From contig NZ_LT629971.1 in the NCBI RefSeq assembly GCF_900108565.1, positions 1,860,001 to 1,924,000 of the forward strand: a DNA stretch of 64,000 nt, in the 5' to 3' direction. Numbering within the stretch: the stretch's first letter is position 1; each line of letters opens with the position of its first letter. Origin of the DNA: Mycolicibacterium rutilum (lineage in GTDB: Bacteria > Actinomycetota > Actinomycetes > Mycobacteriales > Mycobacteriaceae). Below are positions 48,856-58,560 of this stretch, in pieces. The notes under the pieces were generated by a model, which made no database searches, was not told the origin of the DNA, and saw nothing but the letters and a program-made list of their open reading frames with translations. Position numbers and translations under genes: made by a program.

Positions 48856-48942
48856 GGGGCGAGCCTAACCGCAGACGCTCGCGTATGCGGCCGGGACGGA
48901 CAGCGATGGTCCGCGGCGCCGGCGAGCACTTCACTGGATGAC

Positions 48943-49437
48943 ATGAACAGCAACCTCTTCGCCACCGTCACGTCGCTGGCCGCCCTCGCCGTCGCCGCGG
49001 CCGCCGGGATGATGTACGTCTTCTCCACGTTCGCGATGCGCGGCCTGGACCGCACCGGCCCGGTGTCCGCCCTGACCGCGATGCGCGGGATCAACACCGA
49101 GGCGAACACCAACGCGGCATTTCTGTTGGCCTACTTCGGCGCCGCCGTCCTCGCCGTGGTGGCCGGCGGCTTCGCGCTGACCAGACTGGGGCAGCCAGGT
49201 GCGGTGTGGGTGCTGGTCGGCGCGGCGCTCGCGCTACTCGCCGCGGTGATCACCGTGGCGTTCAACGTGCCGCTCAACAACCACCTCGAAGGCCTGGACC
49301 TCACCCGCCTGTCGGCCGACGACATGGCCAGGGAATGGAGCGCATACCTGTCGACGTGGTCGGCGTGGAACCACGCGCGGACCGCTGCCGGTGCGCTCGG
49401 GGCCGTGCTGATGACCGTGGGCGTGCAGCTGCGGTGA
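48943..49437 (+). CDS. DUF1772 (anthrone oxygenase-like) membrane protein
   Basis: 164 residues with four membrane helices (FATVTSLAALAVAAAAGMMYVF, AAFLLAYFGAAVLAVVAGG, AVWVLVGAALALLAAVITVAF, and a C-terminal helix). The signature NVPLNNHLEGLD and the WNHARTAAGALGA motif identify DUF1772. Some members act on aromatic polyketides, but most bacterial copies are unassigned. It stands between two regulators, AraC divergent upstream and TetR convergent downstream. Confidence 0.85.
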   Translation: MNSNLFATVTSLAALAVAAAAGMMYVFSTFAMRGLDRTGPVSALTAMRGINTEANTNAAFLLAYFGAAVLAVVAGGFALTRLGQPGAVWVLVGAALALLAAVITVAFNVPLNNHLEGLDLTRLSADDMAREWSAYLSTWSAWNHARTAAGALGAVLMTVGVQLR

Positions 49438-49446
49438 GCCGGCGGA

Positions 49447-50082
49447 TCACCGCGCCGGCGTGCGGTATGCGGCGAGGAACACCGACACCGCGGCGCGGAC
49501 CGTGCGCTCGACATCGAGGTCGGCCAGCACGTCGGGCCCGCCGTAGAACAGCGCCTGGTCGATCCACCGGCCGACGATGAGGAACGCCAGCTGATCGGCG
49601 GCCACATCCGGATCGGGCACCCGCAACAGTCCCCGGTCGTGCAGCTTGCCCAGCGCCTCGGCCCATGCCGCGAGTGTGCGGGCGGGCGCCTGCTGGTGGT
49701 ACTGGCGCGCCAACTCGGGGAGTCGGTTGGCCTCGGCCACGATCAGCCGGCGCAGCTGCACGACGGGCGGCTGCAGCACCGCGCGCAGATAGTCCGACCC
49801 CAGCGCGGTGAGGTCGGGCTCGAGGTCGTCGGTGTCGGCCAGCGCCGCGATCCGGCCGACGATCGGCGCGACCGTGCCGGCGACCGCGTCGTCGACGATC
49901 GCCCGCAGCAGTTCCTGTTTGTCCCCGAAGTGCTTGTAGACGGTCTGCTTGGACACCTCTGCCATGGCGGCGACCTGGTCCATGCTCGTGCCCTGGTAGC
50001 CGCTGCGCAGGAACAGCGTTCTGCCCGCCTCCAGGATCGTCGCCCGTTTCCGGGCCGACCGTCCTAGCACTGCCTCCGTCAT
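49447..50082 (-). CDS. TetR-family regulator
   Basis: 211 residues. The N-terminal helix-turn-helix is ILEAGRTLFLRSGYQGTSMDQVAAMAEVSKQTVYKHFGDKQELLRAIV; the C-terminal ligand domain belongs to the TetR_C type seen in stress and efflux regulators (PPVVQLRRLIVAEANRLPELARQYHQQAP). ATG 50082 has GGAGG five bases upstream; GTG 50088 is an alternative. Two operators at 50100-50141 separate it from a divergent membrane gene. Confidence 0.93.
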   Translation of the reverse strand: MTEAVLGRSARKRATILEAGRTLFLRSGYQGTSMDQVAAMAEVSKQTVYKHFGDKQELLRAIVDDAVAGTVAPIVGRIAALADTDDLEPDLTALGSDYLRAVLQPPVVQLRRLIVAEANRLPELARQYHQQAPARTLAAWAEALGKLHDRGLLRVPDPDVAADQLAFLIVGRWIDQALFYGGPDVLADLDVERTVRAAVSVFLAAYRTPAR

Positions 50083-50099
50083 CTCCACCTCCGCTCAGT

Positions 50100-50141
50100 A
50101 CTGGACAGTCTAGTTTCGGTGCGGGTACTGTACCGTCCAGT
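50100..50141. promoter_or_regulatory. Tandem TetR operators
   Basis: Two related 15-bp palindromes, ACTGGACAGTCTAGT (50100-50114) and ACTGTACCGTCCAGT (50127-50141), are centred 27 bases apart. Both fit ACT-n-(G/T)AC-n-GT(C/A)-n-AGT. They fill the gap between the tetR gene and the divergent DUF998 gene. Confidence 0.7.
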
Positions 50142-50165
50142 TTGATTCTGACGAGAGGGTCGGCC

Positions 50166-50826
50166 ATGACGACGACTGACTGCCCGCCGTTGGCCGTCCG
50201 CGTGACGAAGTCCCTGCTCGGATACGGCGTGATCGCCGGACCGATCTACGTGGTGGTCGCCGCCGCGCAGATGTCCACCCGCGCCGGCTACGACCCCACG
50301 CGCCACGCGGTCAGTCAACTCGCCAACGGCACGCTGGGGTGGATTCAAGTCGCCAACTTCCTTGTCACGGGCGCGATGACGGTCGCCGCCGCCGTCGGGG
50401 TCCGCCGGGCACTCGGTGCGGGACGCAGATCGGCATGGGCGGGGGGCACTGCTGGCGGTCTACGGGGTGGCGCTCATGGGCGCCGGCGTCTTCCGTGCCG
50501 ACCCGTCTGACGGCTTTCCGCCCGGCACACCGCCGGGTATGGGTGAGGTCAGCTGGCACGGGCTGGCCCACTTTGCCGTCGCCGCAGTGGGATTCGCCGC
50601 GCTGATCGCGGCGTGCTTCGTCATCGGCGGGTGGTTCACGCAGCGCGGGGACACGGCGTGGGCGTGGTTCTCCCGGGTCACCGGGGCCGTGTTCGCGGCG
50701 AGCTTCATCGGCCTGTCGTCCGGATCCGGCGGCGCGGCAGCGGTTCTGGTGTTCACCGCGGCGGTCGTACTGGTGTGGGCCTGGCTGTCGGCGGTGTCGA
50801 TCACGCTGTACCGCCGCGTGCGCTGA
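50166..50826 (+). pseudogene. DUF998 membrane protein gene, frameshifted
   Basis: Two frames together give one DUF998 protein. The first, from ATG 50166, reads MTTTDCPPLAVRVTKSLLGY, then membrane helices through VRRALGAGRRSAWAG. The second continues with ALLAVYGVALMGAGVFRADPSDGFPPG and further helices to position 50826. The switch occurs at a run of six G (50441-50446); removing one G restores a single frame of about 219 codons. In the read frame the product stops at 50510. This may be a real mutation, slippage or a sequencing error. It is divergent from the TetR gene and probably its target. Confidence 0.8.
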
Positions 50827-50827
50827 C

Positions 50828-51664
50828 TCAGCCGGGCGGGGCGAACCCGCCGGACGTGTGCGGGGTGGGCGCTGGCACCGGCTGCCCCGGCGGCGGTGGC
50901 GGTGGCGCGGCGGGCGGCTGGAGCCGGGCCAACTCCCGGCGGTGCCGCTCGGCCAGCACGGCGGCGAGCACCAGCTGCGGCGGTGTCCCCGGTGGTGGCG
51001 GCGGGGAGATCTGCGCGATGACCTCGGAGGTGATCCGGTAGGCCATCTGATCCCGCACCACCGGATCCAATTGGGCCGCGCGGGTGAGGAATTGGCGCGC
51101 CAACTCGGCCTGCTCGGGGCGCAGCCCCGACAGTTGCAGCGACGACGCCCACCAGGCCAGGTGCGGCGGCATCGGCGGCGGAGCGGGCATCCGTGGCGCG
51201 CGTTCGCTGATCACGACGGTGCCGGCGAAGATGTCGCCGAGGCGTTTGCCTTTGGGGGAGAGCAGGCTGCAGATCACCGCCGGCCCGCCGGTGAGCAGCC
51301 AGATCTCCACCACACCGGCAAGTGCGCGAAAGAAGGCCTGGCGGAACCGTTCTGGACCGCCGTCCTCGGACACCACCCGCAATCCCATCGCCATCTTGCC
51401 CAGTGACCGGCCGCGGGTGGCGGTCTCGAAGATCAGCGGATAGCCCAGCACGGCGAGCGCGGTGAAGATGGTCAGGATCGCGGCCGACAGTGCGGTGTCG
51501 AACTGGGTGAGCGTCAGCGTGTAGAGCAGCAACCCGATCACGTACAGCAGCGCGATGACCGTGACGTCGATCAGCGCTGCCACCGCGCGGACCGGCAGTT
51601 GGGCGATCTGGATGTCGAGGACCACCGCGTCACCGGTCACCACGGGTTCTTGCTCGCGGACCAT
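50828..51664 (-). CDS. RDD-family membrane protein, Rv3695-like
   Basis: 278 residues. The RDD domain covers the first 155 residues, with the Arg of LPVRAVAALIDVTVIALLYVIG, two to three membrane helices, ATRGRSLGKMAMGLRVVSEDG and the paired Asp of KGKRLGDIFAGTVVI. A cytosolic helical part (LRPEQAELARQFLTRAAQLDPVVRDQMAYRI) and a Pro-rich tail follow. It is divergent from the SpoIIM-like gene 29 bases away; that pairing is conserved in mycobacteria. Function is unknown. Confidence 0.9.
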   Translation of the reverse strand: MVREQEPVVTGDAVVLDIQIAQLPVRAVAALIDVTVIALLYVIGLLLYTLTLTQFDTALSAAILTIFTALAVLGYPLIFETATRGRSLGKMAMGLRVVSEDGGPERFRQAFFRALAGVVEIWLLTGGPAVICSLLSPKGKRLGDIFAGTVVISERAPRMPAPPPMPPHLAWWASSLQLSGLRPEQAELARQFLTRAAQLDPVVRDQMAYRITSEVIAQISPPPPPGTPPQLVLAAVLAERHRRELARLQPPAAPPPPPPGQPVPAPTPHTSGGFAPPG

Positions 51665-51693
51665 AAGCGTCCACGCTACTAGGATCGCGAGGC

Positions 51694-52686
51694 GTGGATG
51701 TCGACGCGTTCGTGCTGACGCACCGCCCCACCTGGGATCGGCTCGAAGCGCTGATCAAGCGGCGCAAGCACCTCACCGGGGCGGAGGTCGACGAGCTGGT
51801 CGACCTGTATCAGCGGGTCTCGACGCACCTGTCGGTGGTGCGCACCAACTCGACCGACGGGGTGCTCGTCGGCAGGCTCTCGGGCCTGGTGGCGCAGGCG
51901 CGCTCGGCGGTCACCGGTGCGCACGCGCCGCTGTGGCGCGAGTTCGTCCGGTTCTGGACGGTGGGCTTCCCGGTGGTCGCCTACCGCGCCCGGTGGTGGT
52001 GGCTGAGCACGGGTGTGGTGTTCCTGGTGCTGTCGGCGGTGATCGCGGTGTGGGTGGCAGGCAGCCCGGAGGTGCGCGCCACGATCGGCACCCCCGACGA
52101 GATCGACCAACTGGTCAACAATGACTTCGCCTCGTACTACAGCGAGCACCCCGCGGCATCGTTCGCGTTGCAGGTGTGGACGAACAACGCGTGGGTGTCG
52201 TTGCTGTGCTTGGGGTTTGCGGTGCTGCTCGGCATCCCGATCCCGTACATTCTGCTGCAGAACGCCGCCAATCTCGGGGTTAACGCGGGCCTGATGTTCG
52301 GCGCGGGCAAGGGCGACATCTTTCTCGGTCTCATCATCCCGCACGGGCTGCTCGAGCTGACCGCCGTGTTCGTCGCCGCCGGCGCGGGCATGCGGCTGGG
52401 GTGGACGGTGATCTCGCCCGGGCACCGGCCGCGCAGTCAGGCCCTGGCCGAGGAGGGCCGCGCCATCGCGGCGGTGGCCGGCGGGCTGGTCGCGATGCTG
52501 TTGGTGTCGGGACTGATCGAGGCGCTCGTCACGCCGTCACCGCTGCCGACCGCCGCCCGGATCGCGATCGGGGTGGCCGCCGAGATCGGCTTCCTGGTGT
52601 ACGTGTTCCACTTCGGCAGGCGCGCGGTGCGGGCCGGCGAATCCGGGGATCTCGAGGACGCACCGGACGTCGTGCCGACGCGTTAG
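51694..52686 (+). CDS. SpoIIM-family (stage II sporulation protein M) membrane protein
   Basis: 330 residues: an N-terminal cytosolic helical part (LTHRPTWDRLEALIKRRKHLTGAEVDELVDLYQRV) and five or so membrane helices in a SpoIIM domain with NNAWVSLLCLGFAVLLGIPIPYILLQNA and the conserved GLIIPHGLLELTAVFVAAGAGMRLGW. Mycobacteria do not sporulate in the classical way, so the role is not engulfment; the gene is regularly found with RDD, MoxR and DUF58 genes. GTG 51694 is the start. Confidence 0.92.
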   Translation: MDVDAFVLTHRPTWDRLEALIKRRKHLTGAEVDELVDLYQRVSTHLSVVRTNSTDGVLVGRLSGLVAQARSAVTGAHAPLWREFVRFWTVGFPVVAYRARWWWLSTGVVFLVLSAVIAVWVAGSPEVRATIGTPDEIDQLVNNDFASYYSEHPAASFALQVWTNNAWVSLLCLGFAVLLGIPIPYILLQNAANLGVNAGLMFGAGKGDIFLGLIIPHGLLELTAVFVAAGAGMRLGWTVISPGHRPRSQALAEEGRAIAAVAGGLVAMLLVSGLIEALVTPSPLPTAARIAIGVAAEIGFLVYVFHFGRRAVRAGESGDLEDAPDVVPTR

Positions 52687-54004
52687 AGCCGCCCGGCCGC
52701 CTTCAACGCCAGGTAGTGATCGGCCAGCGCCGGCGCGAGGTCCTCCGGTGCGGCGTCGACGACATCGACGCCGCGTCGCCGCAGCCGCGCCGCGATCTCC
52801 GCGCGTTCGTTGCGGGTCCGTTCGGCCGCGCCCGCGTCATACACCTGCGCAGCGTCGGCCCGGCCCGCGGCGAGCGCGGCCACTCTGGGGTCGGCCACGG
52901 CCGCGATGAGCACGGTGTGCTTGGCGGTCAGCTGGCCGAGCACCGTCATCAGCCCCTCGTCGAGCGACGAGGCGTTGAGGTCGGTCAACAGCACCACCAG
53001 GGCGTGCCGTCGCACCCGGCGCTGCACCGCGGCGACCATTGCGCCGGCGTCGGATTCGATGAGCGCGGGCTCGATCGGCGCCATCGCCTCGACCAGGCGG
53101 GTGAGCAGTTCGGTGCGGGACGCGTTGACGACCCCGGCCCGCAGCTCGCGGTCGTGGGCCAGGAGATCGACGTGGTCACCGGCGCGCGACGCCAGTGCCG
53201 CCAGCAGCAGGGCGGCGTCCATCGACCAGTCCAGCCGCGGCCACCCGGACGGATCGACGGCGGTCGGGTCGACCCCGACGCGACCCGCCGAGGTCCGGCC
53301 GGTGTCGAGCACGATCACCACGCGTTGATCCCGTTCGGGGCGCCACGTCCGGACCACCACGTCGGCCCGGCGTGCCGAGGCGCGCCAGTCGATCGAGCGG
53401 ACGTCGTCGCCGATCACGTACTCGCGCAACGAGTCGAACTCGGTGCCCTGCCCGCGGATCAGGAGCGGCGTCGTGCCTTCGAGTTCCCGCAGCCGCGCCA
53501 GCCGCGACGGCAGGTGCTTACGCGACAGGAACGGCGGCAGGATCCGCACCTGCCACGGCACCCGGTGTGACCGCTGCCGTCCCGCGATGCCGAGCGGGCC
53601 GAGTGAGCGCACGGTGATCAGCGCCGACTCCTGATCACCGCGCCGCACGGGATGCAGGATGGTGATCAACTGAACCCGTTGTCCGGCAGCCACTTTGACC
53701 GGATGGGTGCGGGGCTCGGCGCGGGCGCTGGGCGGCCACGCGTCGCGCACGACGCCCCGCAGCCGCCGCGATCCGGTGTTCTCGACCTGCAGCACCGCAT
53801 CGACGCGCTGACCCAGCCGCGCGGTGACGTCGCCGGACCGGGTGAAGGTCAGCCGCCTGGTGCTGCCGGCCAGGGCCGCGTCGAATCCGGCGAGCACCAC
53901 CAGTCCGGCCAGCAGGACGACGAAAGTCGTTGCCGGCCAGGGCGACACCGCGATCGGCAGGACGCAGAGCCCGGCGATCAGCGCGGCACGTCCGGTGAGG
54001 ACCA

Positions 54005-54005
<1 letters not shown>
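52683..54005 (-). CDS. DUF58 domain protein, Rv3693-like
   Basis: 440 residues: two N-terminal membrane helices (AALIAGLCVLPIAVSPWPATTFVVLLAGLVVLAG), a beta-rich part, then DUF58 with REYVIGDDVRSIDWRASARRADVVVRTWRPERDQRVVIVLDTGRTS and a von Willebrand A-like fold. MoxR ATPases and DUF58 proteins act as a pair, perhaps as a metal-dependent chaperone system. The GTG overlaps the MoxR stop (TAGTG). Frames extending further upstream are antisense shadows. It converges with the SpoIIM gene, sharing four bases. Confidence 0.92.
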
Positions 54006-54981
<976 letters not shown>

Positions 54982-54985
<4 letters not shown>

Positions 54986-56133
54986 GACTGTGCGACCTGC
55001 CTTTCGATGTTGTCGAGTTCACGTGCGAGGTGGACGAGTTCGGTGTCGTCGGCGGGCGGCGGACCGAACAGGGTGTGTGTCACGGTCTGCTGGTCGATGC
55101 CGCAGTGTGCGCTGACCGCGACGGCGACGGCGGCGGCATCGGCGTTGGCGCCCAGGCCCAGCCGGGGCGTCAACCGCTGCAGCGCGGCGGCGCGCAGGGC
55201 GTCGGCGGCGCTGTCGCGGGCGCGTCGGGACCGGTACAGCCGGCCGCGGCCCTCCACGGTCTCCGAGGCCCGCACCACCACGGGCAGCCGCTCGGCGACC
55301 AGCGGGCCGACCCGCCGCACCTTCCATGCGGCCAGCAGCGCCACCACCACGACCAACTGCCACAGCAGCCAGGTGACCTGGTCGGGCACCAGGTCGGTCA
55401 GCGTGGCACCGCCCTCGGCGGCGCCCTCGGTGAATTGCGGTGCGTACCAGATCATCCGGGGGTTGGTGCCGGCCAGGTTCAGCGCCAGCGCGGCGTTGCC
55501 CTCCTTGAGCAGCCCGCCGTTGGTCATGAATTCGGAGTTGCCGACGACGGTCACGTCGCGGCCGTCGGCGGTGTACCGGACCAGGGCGCCCCCGTAGCAA
55601 CGGGTGAGCGGGGTTTCGTCGGCGGCCTCGTAGGCGTCGGCGCCGCCGAACTGCACCGCACCGGCGCGCACCGCCTCGCGCAGGTCGCAGTCCGGGCGTC
55701 CGCCGCCGCCGAACACGGCCCCGGCGCCCATCTTCAGGTGCGGCGCCAGCGCTTCGCGGGTCCGCGACATCGGTTCGACGAGAAGGCGGTTGCCCGGCAG
55801 CGCGCCGATGCGCGCCAGGATCGCCTCGTCGACGAGGTGATAGGTCTGCGCGACGATCAGCAGCGTGTCGGGCTGGGCGGCCGCCTCCACCGCCGCGACA
55901 TCGGGTGCTTCGACGACGTCCACACCCTGCTCGCGCAGCAGTGTGATGAGCGCGCGCGCCCCGTTGGGGGAGGTGGCGGTGGGATCCAGGTGCCCGCCGG
56001 GCCGTGGCGCGGTGAAATAGGCTGTGACAGCGCCTAATCCGACGATGACGGCCAGCCCGAGCAGCACCCAGCGGGCGCTGCGCCAGCGTTGCCGGGCGGT
56101 CGGGCCGACGGCGGTGTCGCCGCGCGTGCTCAT
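54982..56133 (-). CDS. DUF4350 membrane protein, Rv3691-like
   Basis: 383 residues with an N-terminal membrane helix (WVLLGLAVIVGLGAVTAYF), a large outer domain (NGARALITLLREQGVDVVEAPDVAAVEAA, LLVEPMSRTREALAPHL, TVVGNSEFMTNGGLLKEGNAALALNLAG) and a second helix (WLLWQLVVVVALLAAWKVRR) before a cytosolic C-terminus. The central part resembles the DUF4350 GATase-like fold. ATG 56133 overlaps the DUF4129 stop (ATGA). Member of the MoxR operon. Confidence 0.9.
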
Positions 56134-56783
56134 CGCACCTCCGCCCATGCCGCGGGCGCCGCGGGCGCGGGCACGTCCGGGTCCGCGGCCGGGGCGCGCG
56201 CACCCAGGTGTTCGTCGAGGTCTGCGATGGCTCGGTAGGCGGACTCGGTGCCCGGCCGCTCGCCGTAGGTGACGTCGTTGAAAGCAGTTGCCGCCGTGGT
56301 CAAATCGGTGCCGAGGTGCGGCAGCTCGCGGCCGGCGTCGCGCGCGAGTTCGGTGGCGGTGCGGCCGGGCACCGGGTCGAGCACGCCGGTCTCCTCGAGG
56401 CGACGCGCGACGGCGCGCAGCCGGTGTCGGATCGCTGCGGCCCAGTCGCCGTCGGCGGCGGACCGCTCGGCGGCGCGGCGGTGCTCGGCGGCGGTCATGG
56501 TGTGCGTGTCGAACAACGCGGGGTCCCGGCCGCGGCTGGTCCGCACGGCGCGGCGCGCGGTACGGATCGCGATCAGTACGGCGAGCACCAGCAGCACGCC
56601 CAGCACCGAGATCGTCAACCAGCCGCCGGGCACCGTCGCGCCCTGCGAGGCCAGGCGGTAGATCAGGTCGTCGATCCAGTCGCTGAGCTGGTCGGTCAGC
56701 GACGCCTTGGGGTAGATCGGCTTGGCGAGTTCGCGTTGCGCTGCGTCGTGAGCGGCATCGCCGTCGATGTCTATCGGAGGCAC
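56130..56783 (-). CDS. DUF4129 membrane protein
   Basis: 217 residues. One membrane helix (WLTISVLGVLLVLAVLIAI) separates a short outer N-terminal part from a cytosolic DUF4129 domain: AAERSAADGDWAAAIRHRLRAVARRLEETGVLDPVPGRTATELARDAG. This domain typically accompanies MoxR/DUF58/transglutaminase modules. GTG 56783 begins one base after the stop of the upstream membrane protein gene. Confidence 0.9.
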   Translation of the reverse strand: MPPIDIDGDAAHDAAQRELAKPIYPKASLTDQLSDWIDDLIYRLASQGATVPGGWLTISVLGVLLVLAVLIAIRTARRAVRTSRGRDPALFDTHTMTAAEHRRAAERSAADGDWAAAIRHRLRAVARRLEETGVLDPVPGRTATELARDAGRELPHLGTDLTTAATAFNDVTYGERPGTESAYRAIADLDEHLGARAPAADPDVPAPAAPAAWAEVR

Positions 56784-56784
56784 G

Positions 56785-57960
56785 TCAGTTGGGTCGGGTC
56801 AGCCAGAGGTGGTCGGTGGAGTCGGACGGGGCGGCGGGACCGTGGGCGGCACCGGTCTGAAGTATCAGATCGAACGCCTCGCTGCGAATCCGGCCGTCGG
56901 TGTACTGCAGCACCACCACCCCGGCGCTGAACGGCGCGGTGATGATCTGGCTGATCGCCCCGCCGACCGCCAACAACACCAGCGCGAGCAGCGCCAGTGA
57001 CGTCGTCTCCGCCGCGAGCAGCATGATCTGCCCACCGAGGCTGAACGGGATCGCGACCGCGCTCGCGATCAGCTGCGCGACGATCAGGGCCAGCACCCGG
57101 ATCCCCAGCACCCGCCAGAAGTCGCGCTTGACCAGTTTGAACGACCGAGTCACGGCGCTGATGATGTCGAGCCGTTCGAGCACGATGATCGCCGGGGTGA
57201 AGGTCAGGATCGTCCCGAAGTACAGCAGCGCGGCAATCGTCGCCACCACCAAGGGAATCCCGATCACCGCGGCGGCCAGCCCACCCGCGGCGAACGCAAC
57301 CCAGAAGATGAGCCCGACCGCGACCGCGATCAGCAGCACCGCGGCGAGCACCTCGAGGACGGTGAAGCCGATCAGCGCCCACAGCCGGCCCCGAAGCCGT
57401 TGCCACGCTTCGCCGATCGTGATGCCCGAACCGAACACCGCCCTGCCGACGACCACGGTCAGCAACCCGCTCAGCAGGATCGACGCCAGCCCGGTAGCGA
57501 TGGTGGCCGCCAGACTCGACAGCGACGAGCTGATCAGCACGCCGGTCGAGACCTGCTCGCCGGTCAGCGTCGGCGTCAGCTCTCCGCCGGCGGCCAGCGG
57601 TCCCACGGACAGCAGCAGCGCCAGCAGCTGGGTGATCACCACGACGATCGTGGTCAATCCGAGGGTGGCCTTCGGGTTGGCCCGGATGTAGGCCACCGCG
57701 CCGTTGAAGATGTCCGACAGTGTCAGCGGGCGCAGCGGGATGATCCCGGGCTTGAGCGGCGGGGGCGTCCACGGCGCGTACCCGCCGTAGCCGGGCGGCG
57801 GCCCGTAACCGGGCGGGGGGCCATAGCCGGGCGGCGGTCCGTAGCCCGGCGGCGGTCCGTACCCGGGCGGCGCGTAGCCGTACGCCGGGGGATAGCCGGC
57901 CGGCGGCGGGTGCGGCGACGGCGGGCCTGCGGTACCGGACCCGCCGGCGTCGGTGCTCAT
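56785..57960 (-). CDS. Glycerophosphoryl diester-type polytopic membrane protein, Rv3689-like
   Basis: 391 residues. A cytosolic N-terminus of about 60 residues has GPPPGY repeats, then six or so membrane helices (TTIVVVITQLLALLLSVGPLA, LAATIATGLASILLSGLLTVVVG, ALIGFTVLEVLAAVLLIAVAVGLIFWVAF, and others). The membrane part resembles the DUF7847/GPDPase-membrane-domain type common in actinobacteria; the enzyme half is missing, so no catalytic role is claimed. It is the first gene of the MoxR operon. Repeat number in the N-terminus may vary between strains. Confidence 0.85.
   Translation of the reverse strand: MSTDAGGSGTAGPPSPHPPPAGYPPAYGYAPPGYGPPPGYGPPPGYGPPPGYGPPPGYGGYAPWTPPPLKPGIIPLRPLTLSDIFNGAVAYIRANPKATLGLTTIVVVITQLLALLLSVGPLAAGGELTPTLTGEQVSTGVLISSSLSSLAATIATGLASILLSGLLTVVVGRAVFGSGITIGEAWQRLRGRLWALIGFTVLEVLAAVLLIAVAVGLIFWVAFAAGGLAAAVIGIPLVVATIAALLYFGTILTFTPAIIVLERLDIISAVTRSFKLVKRDFWRVLGIRVLALIVAQLIASAVAIPFSLGGQIMLLAAETTSLALLALVLLAVGGAISQIITAPFSAGVVVLQYTDGRIRSEAFDLILQTGAAHGPAAPSDSTDHLWLTRPN
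57787..57870 (-). repeat. 18-bp coding minisatellite (GPPPGY units)
   Basis: Four full 18-bp units and one partial unit encode GPPPGY repeats near the N-terminus of the first MoxR-operon protein. Units differ at a few bases, and the pattern keeps the reading frame. Confidence 0.8.
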
Positions 57961-58053
57961 GCGCACCATCCTGTCGAGGACGGTGCGAATTGACAACGTC
58001 GTCGGGGGGTCGGTGAAGGCCCCTGGCGCGTGGGCGCGGCGTAGCTTTGGCTC

Positions 58054-58518
58054 ATGGCGGATCTCAAGGAACGGTTGCGGGCGGACCTGACGGCGGCGAT
58101 GAAATCGCAGGACAAGCTGCGCACGGCCACGCTGCGGATGCTGCTCACCGCGATCCGCAACGAGGAGGTCTCGGGCAAGGAGTCCCGGGAGTTGACCGAC
58201 GCAGATGTGCTCAAGGTGCTCGCTCGAGAGGCCAAGAAACGCGGCGAGTCCGCCGAGATCTACACGCAGAACGGTCGCGGCGAGCTGGCCGCCAATGAGC
58301 ACGCCGAAGCCAGGATCATCGACGAGTACCTGCCGACCCCGCTGACCGAGGCCGAGCTGGCCGACGTCGCCGACACGGCCATCGCGCAGGTGGCCGAACA
58401 GCTCGGGGAGCGGCCGGGACCCAAGCAGATGGGTCTGGTGATGAAGGCCGCGACCGCGATCGCCGCGGGCAAGGCCGACGGCGCCCGGTTGTCGGCCGCG
58501 GTCAAGGCCCGGCTGTGA
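58054..58518 (+). CDS. GatB/YqeY domain protein, Rv3688c-like
   Basis: 154 residues, all helical: MADLKERLRADLTAAMKSQDKLRTATLRMLLTAIRNEEV, then EYLPTPLTEAELADVADTAIAQV and the C-terminal GPKQMGLVMKAATAIAAGKADGARLSAAVKARL. This is the tRNA-binding-like domain of GatB as a stand-alone protein. It suggests a role with tRNA or amidotransferases, but no biochemical function is established. Divergent from the MoxR operon. Confidence 0.93.
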   Translation: MADLKERLRADLTAAMKSQDKLRTATLRMLLTAIRNEEVSGKESRELTDADVLKVLAREAKKRGESAEIYTQNGRGELAANEHAEARIIDEYLPTPLTEAELADVADTAIAQVAEQLGERPGPKQMGLVMKAATAIAAGKADGARLSAAVKARL

Positions 58519-58560
58519 CGCCGTCGTTTTCCTCGTAGAAGCCCCGGGTACCCCGCGCTC

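Noticed and set aside
57787..57870. Regularly spaced repeats resembling a CRISPR array
   Set aside because: Units are contiguous, coding, and without spacers.
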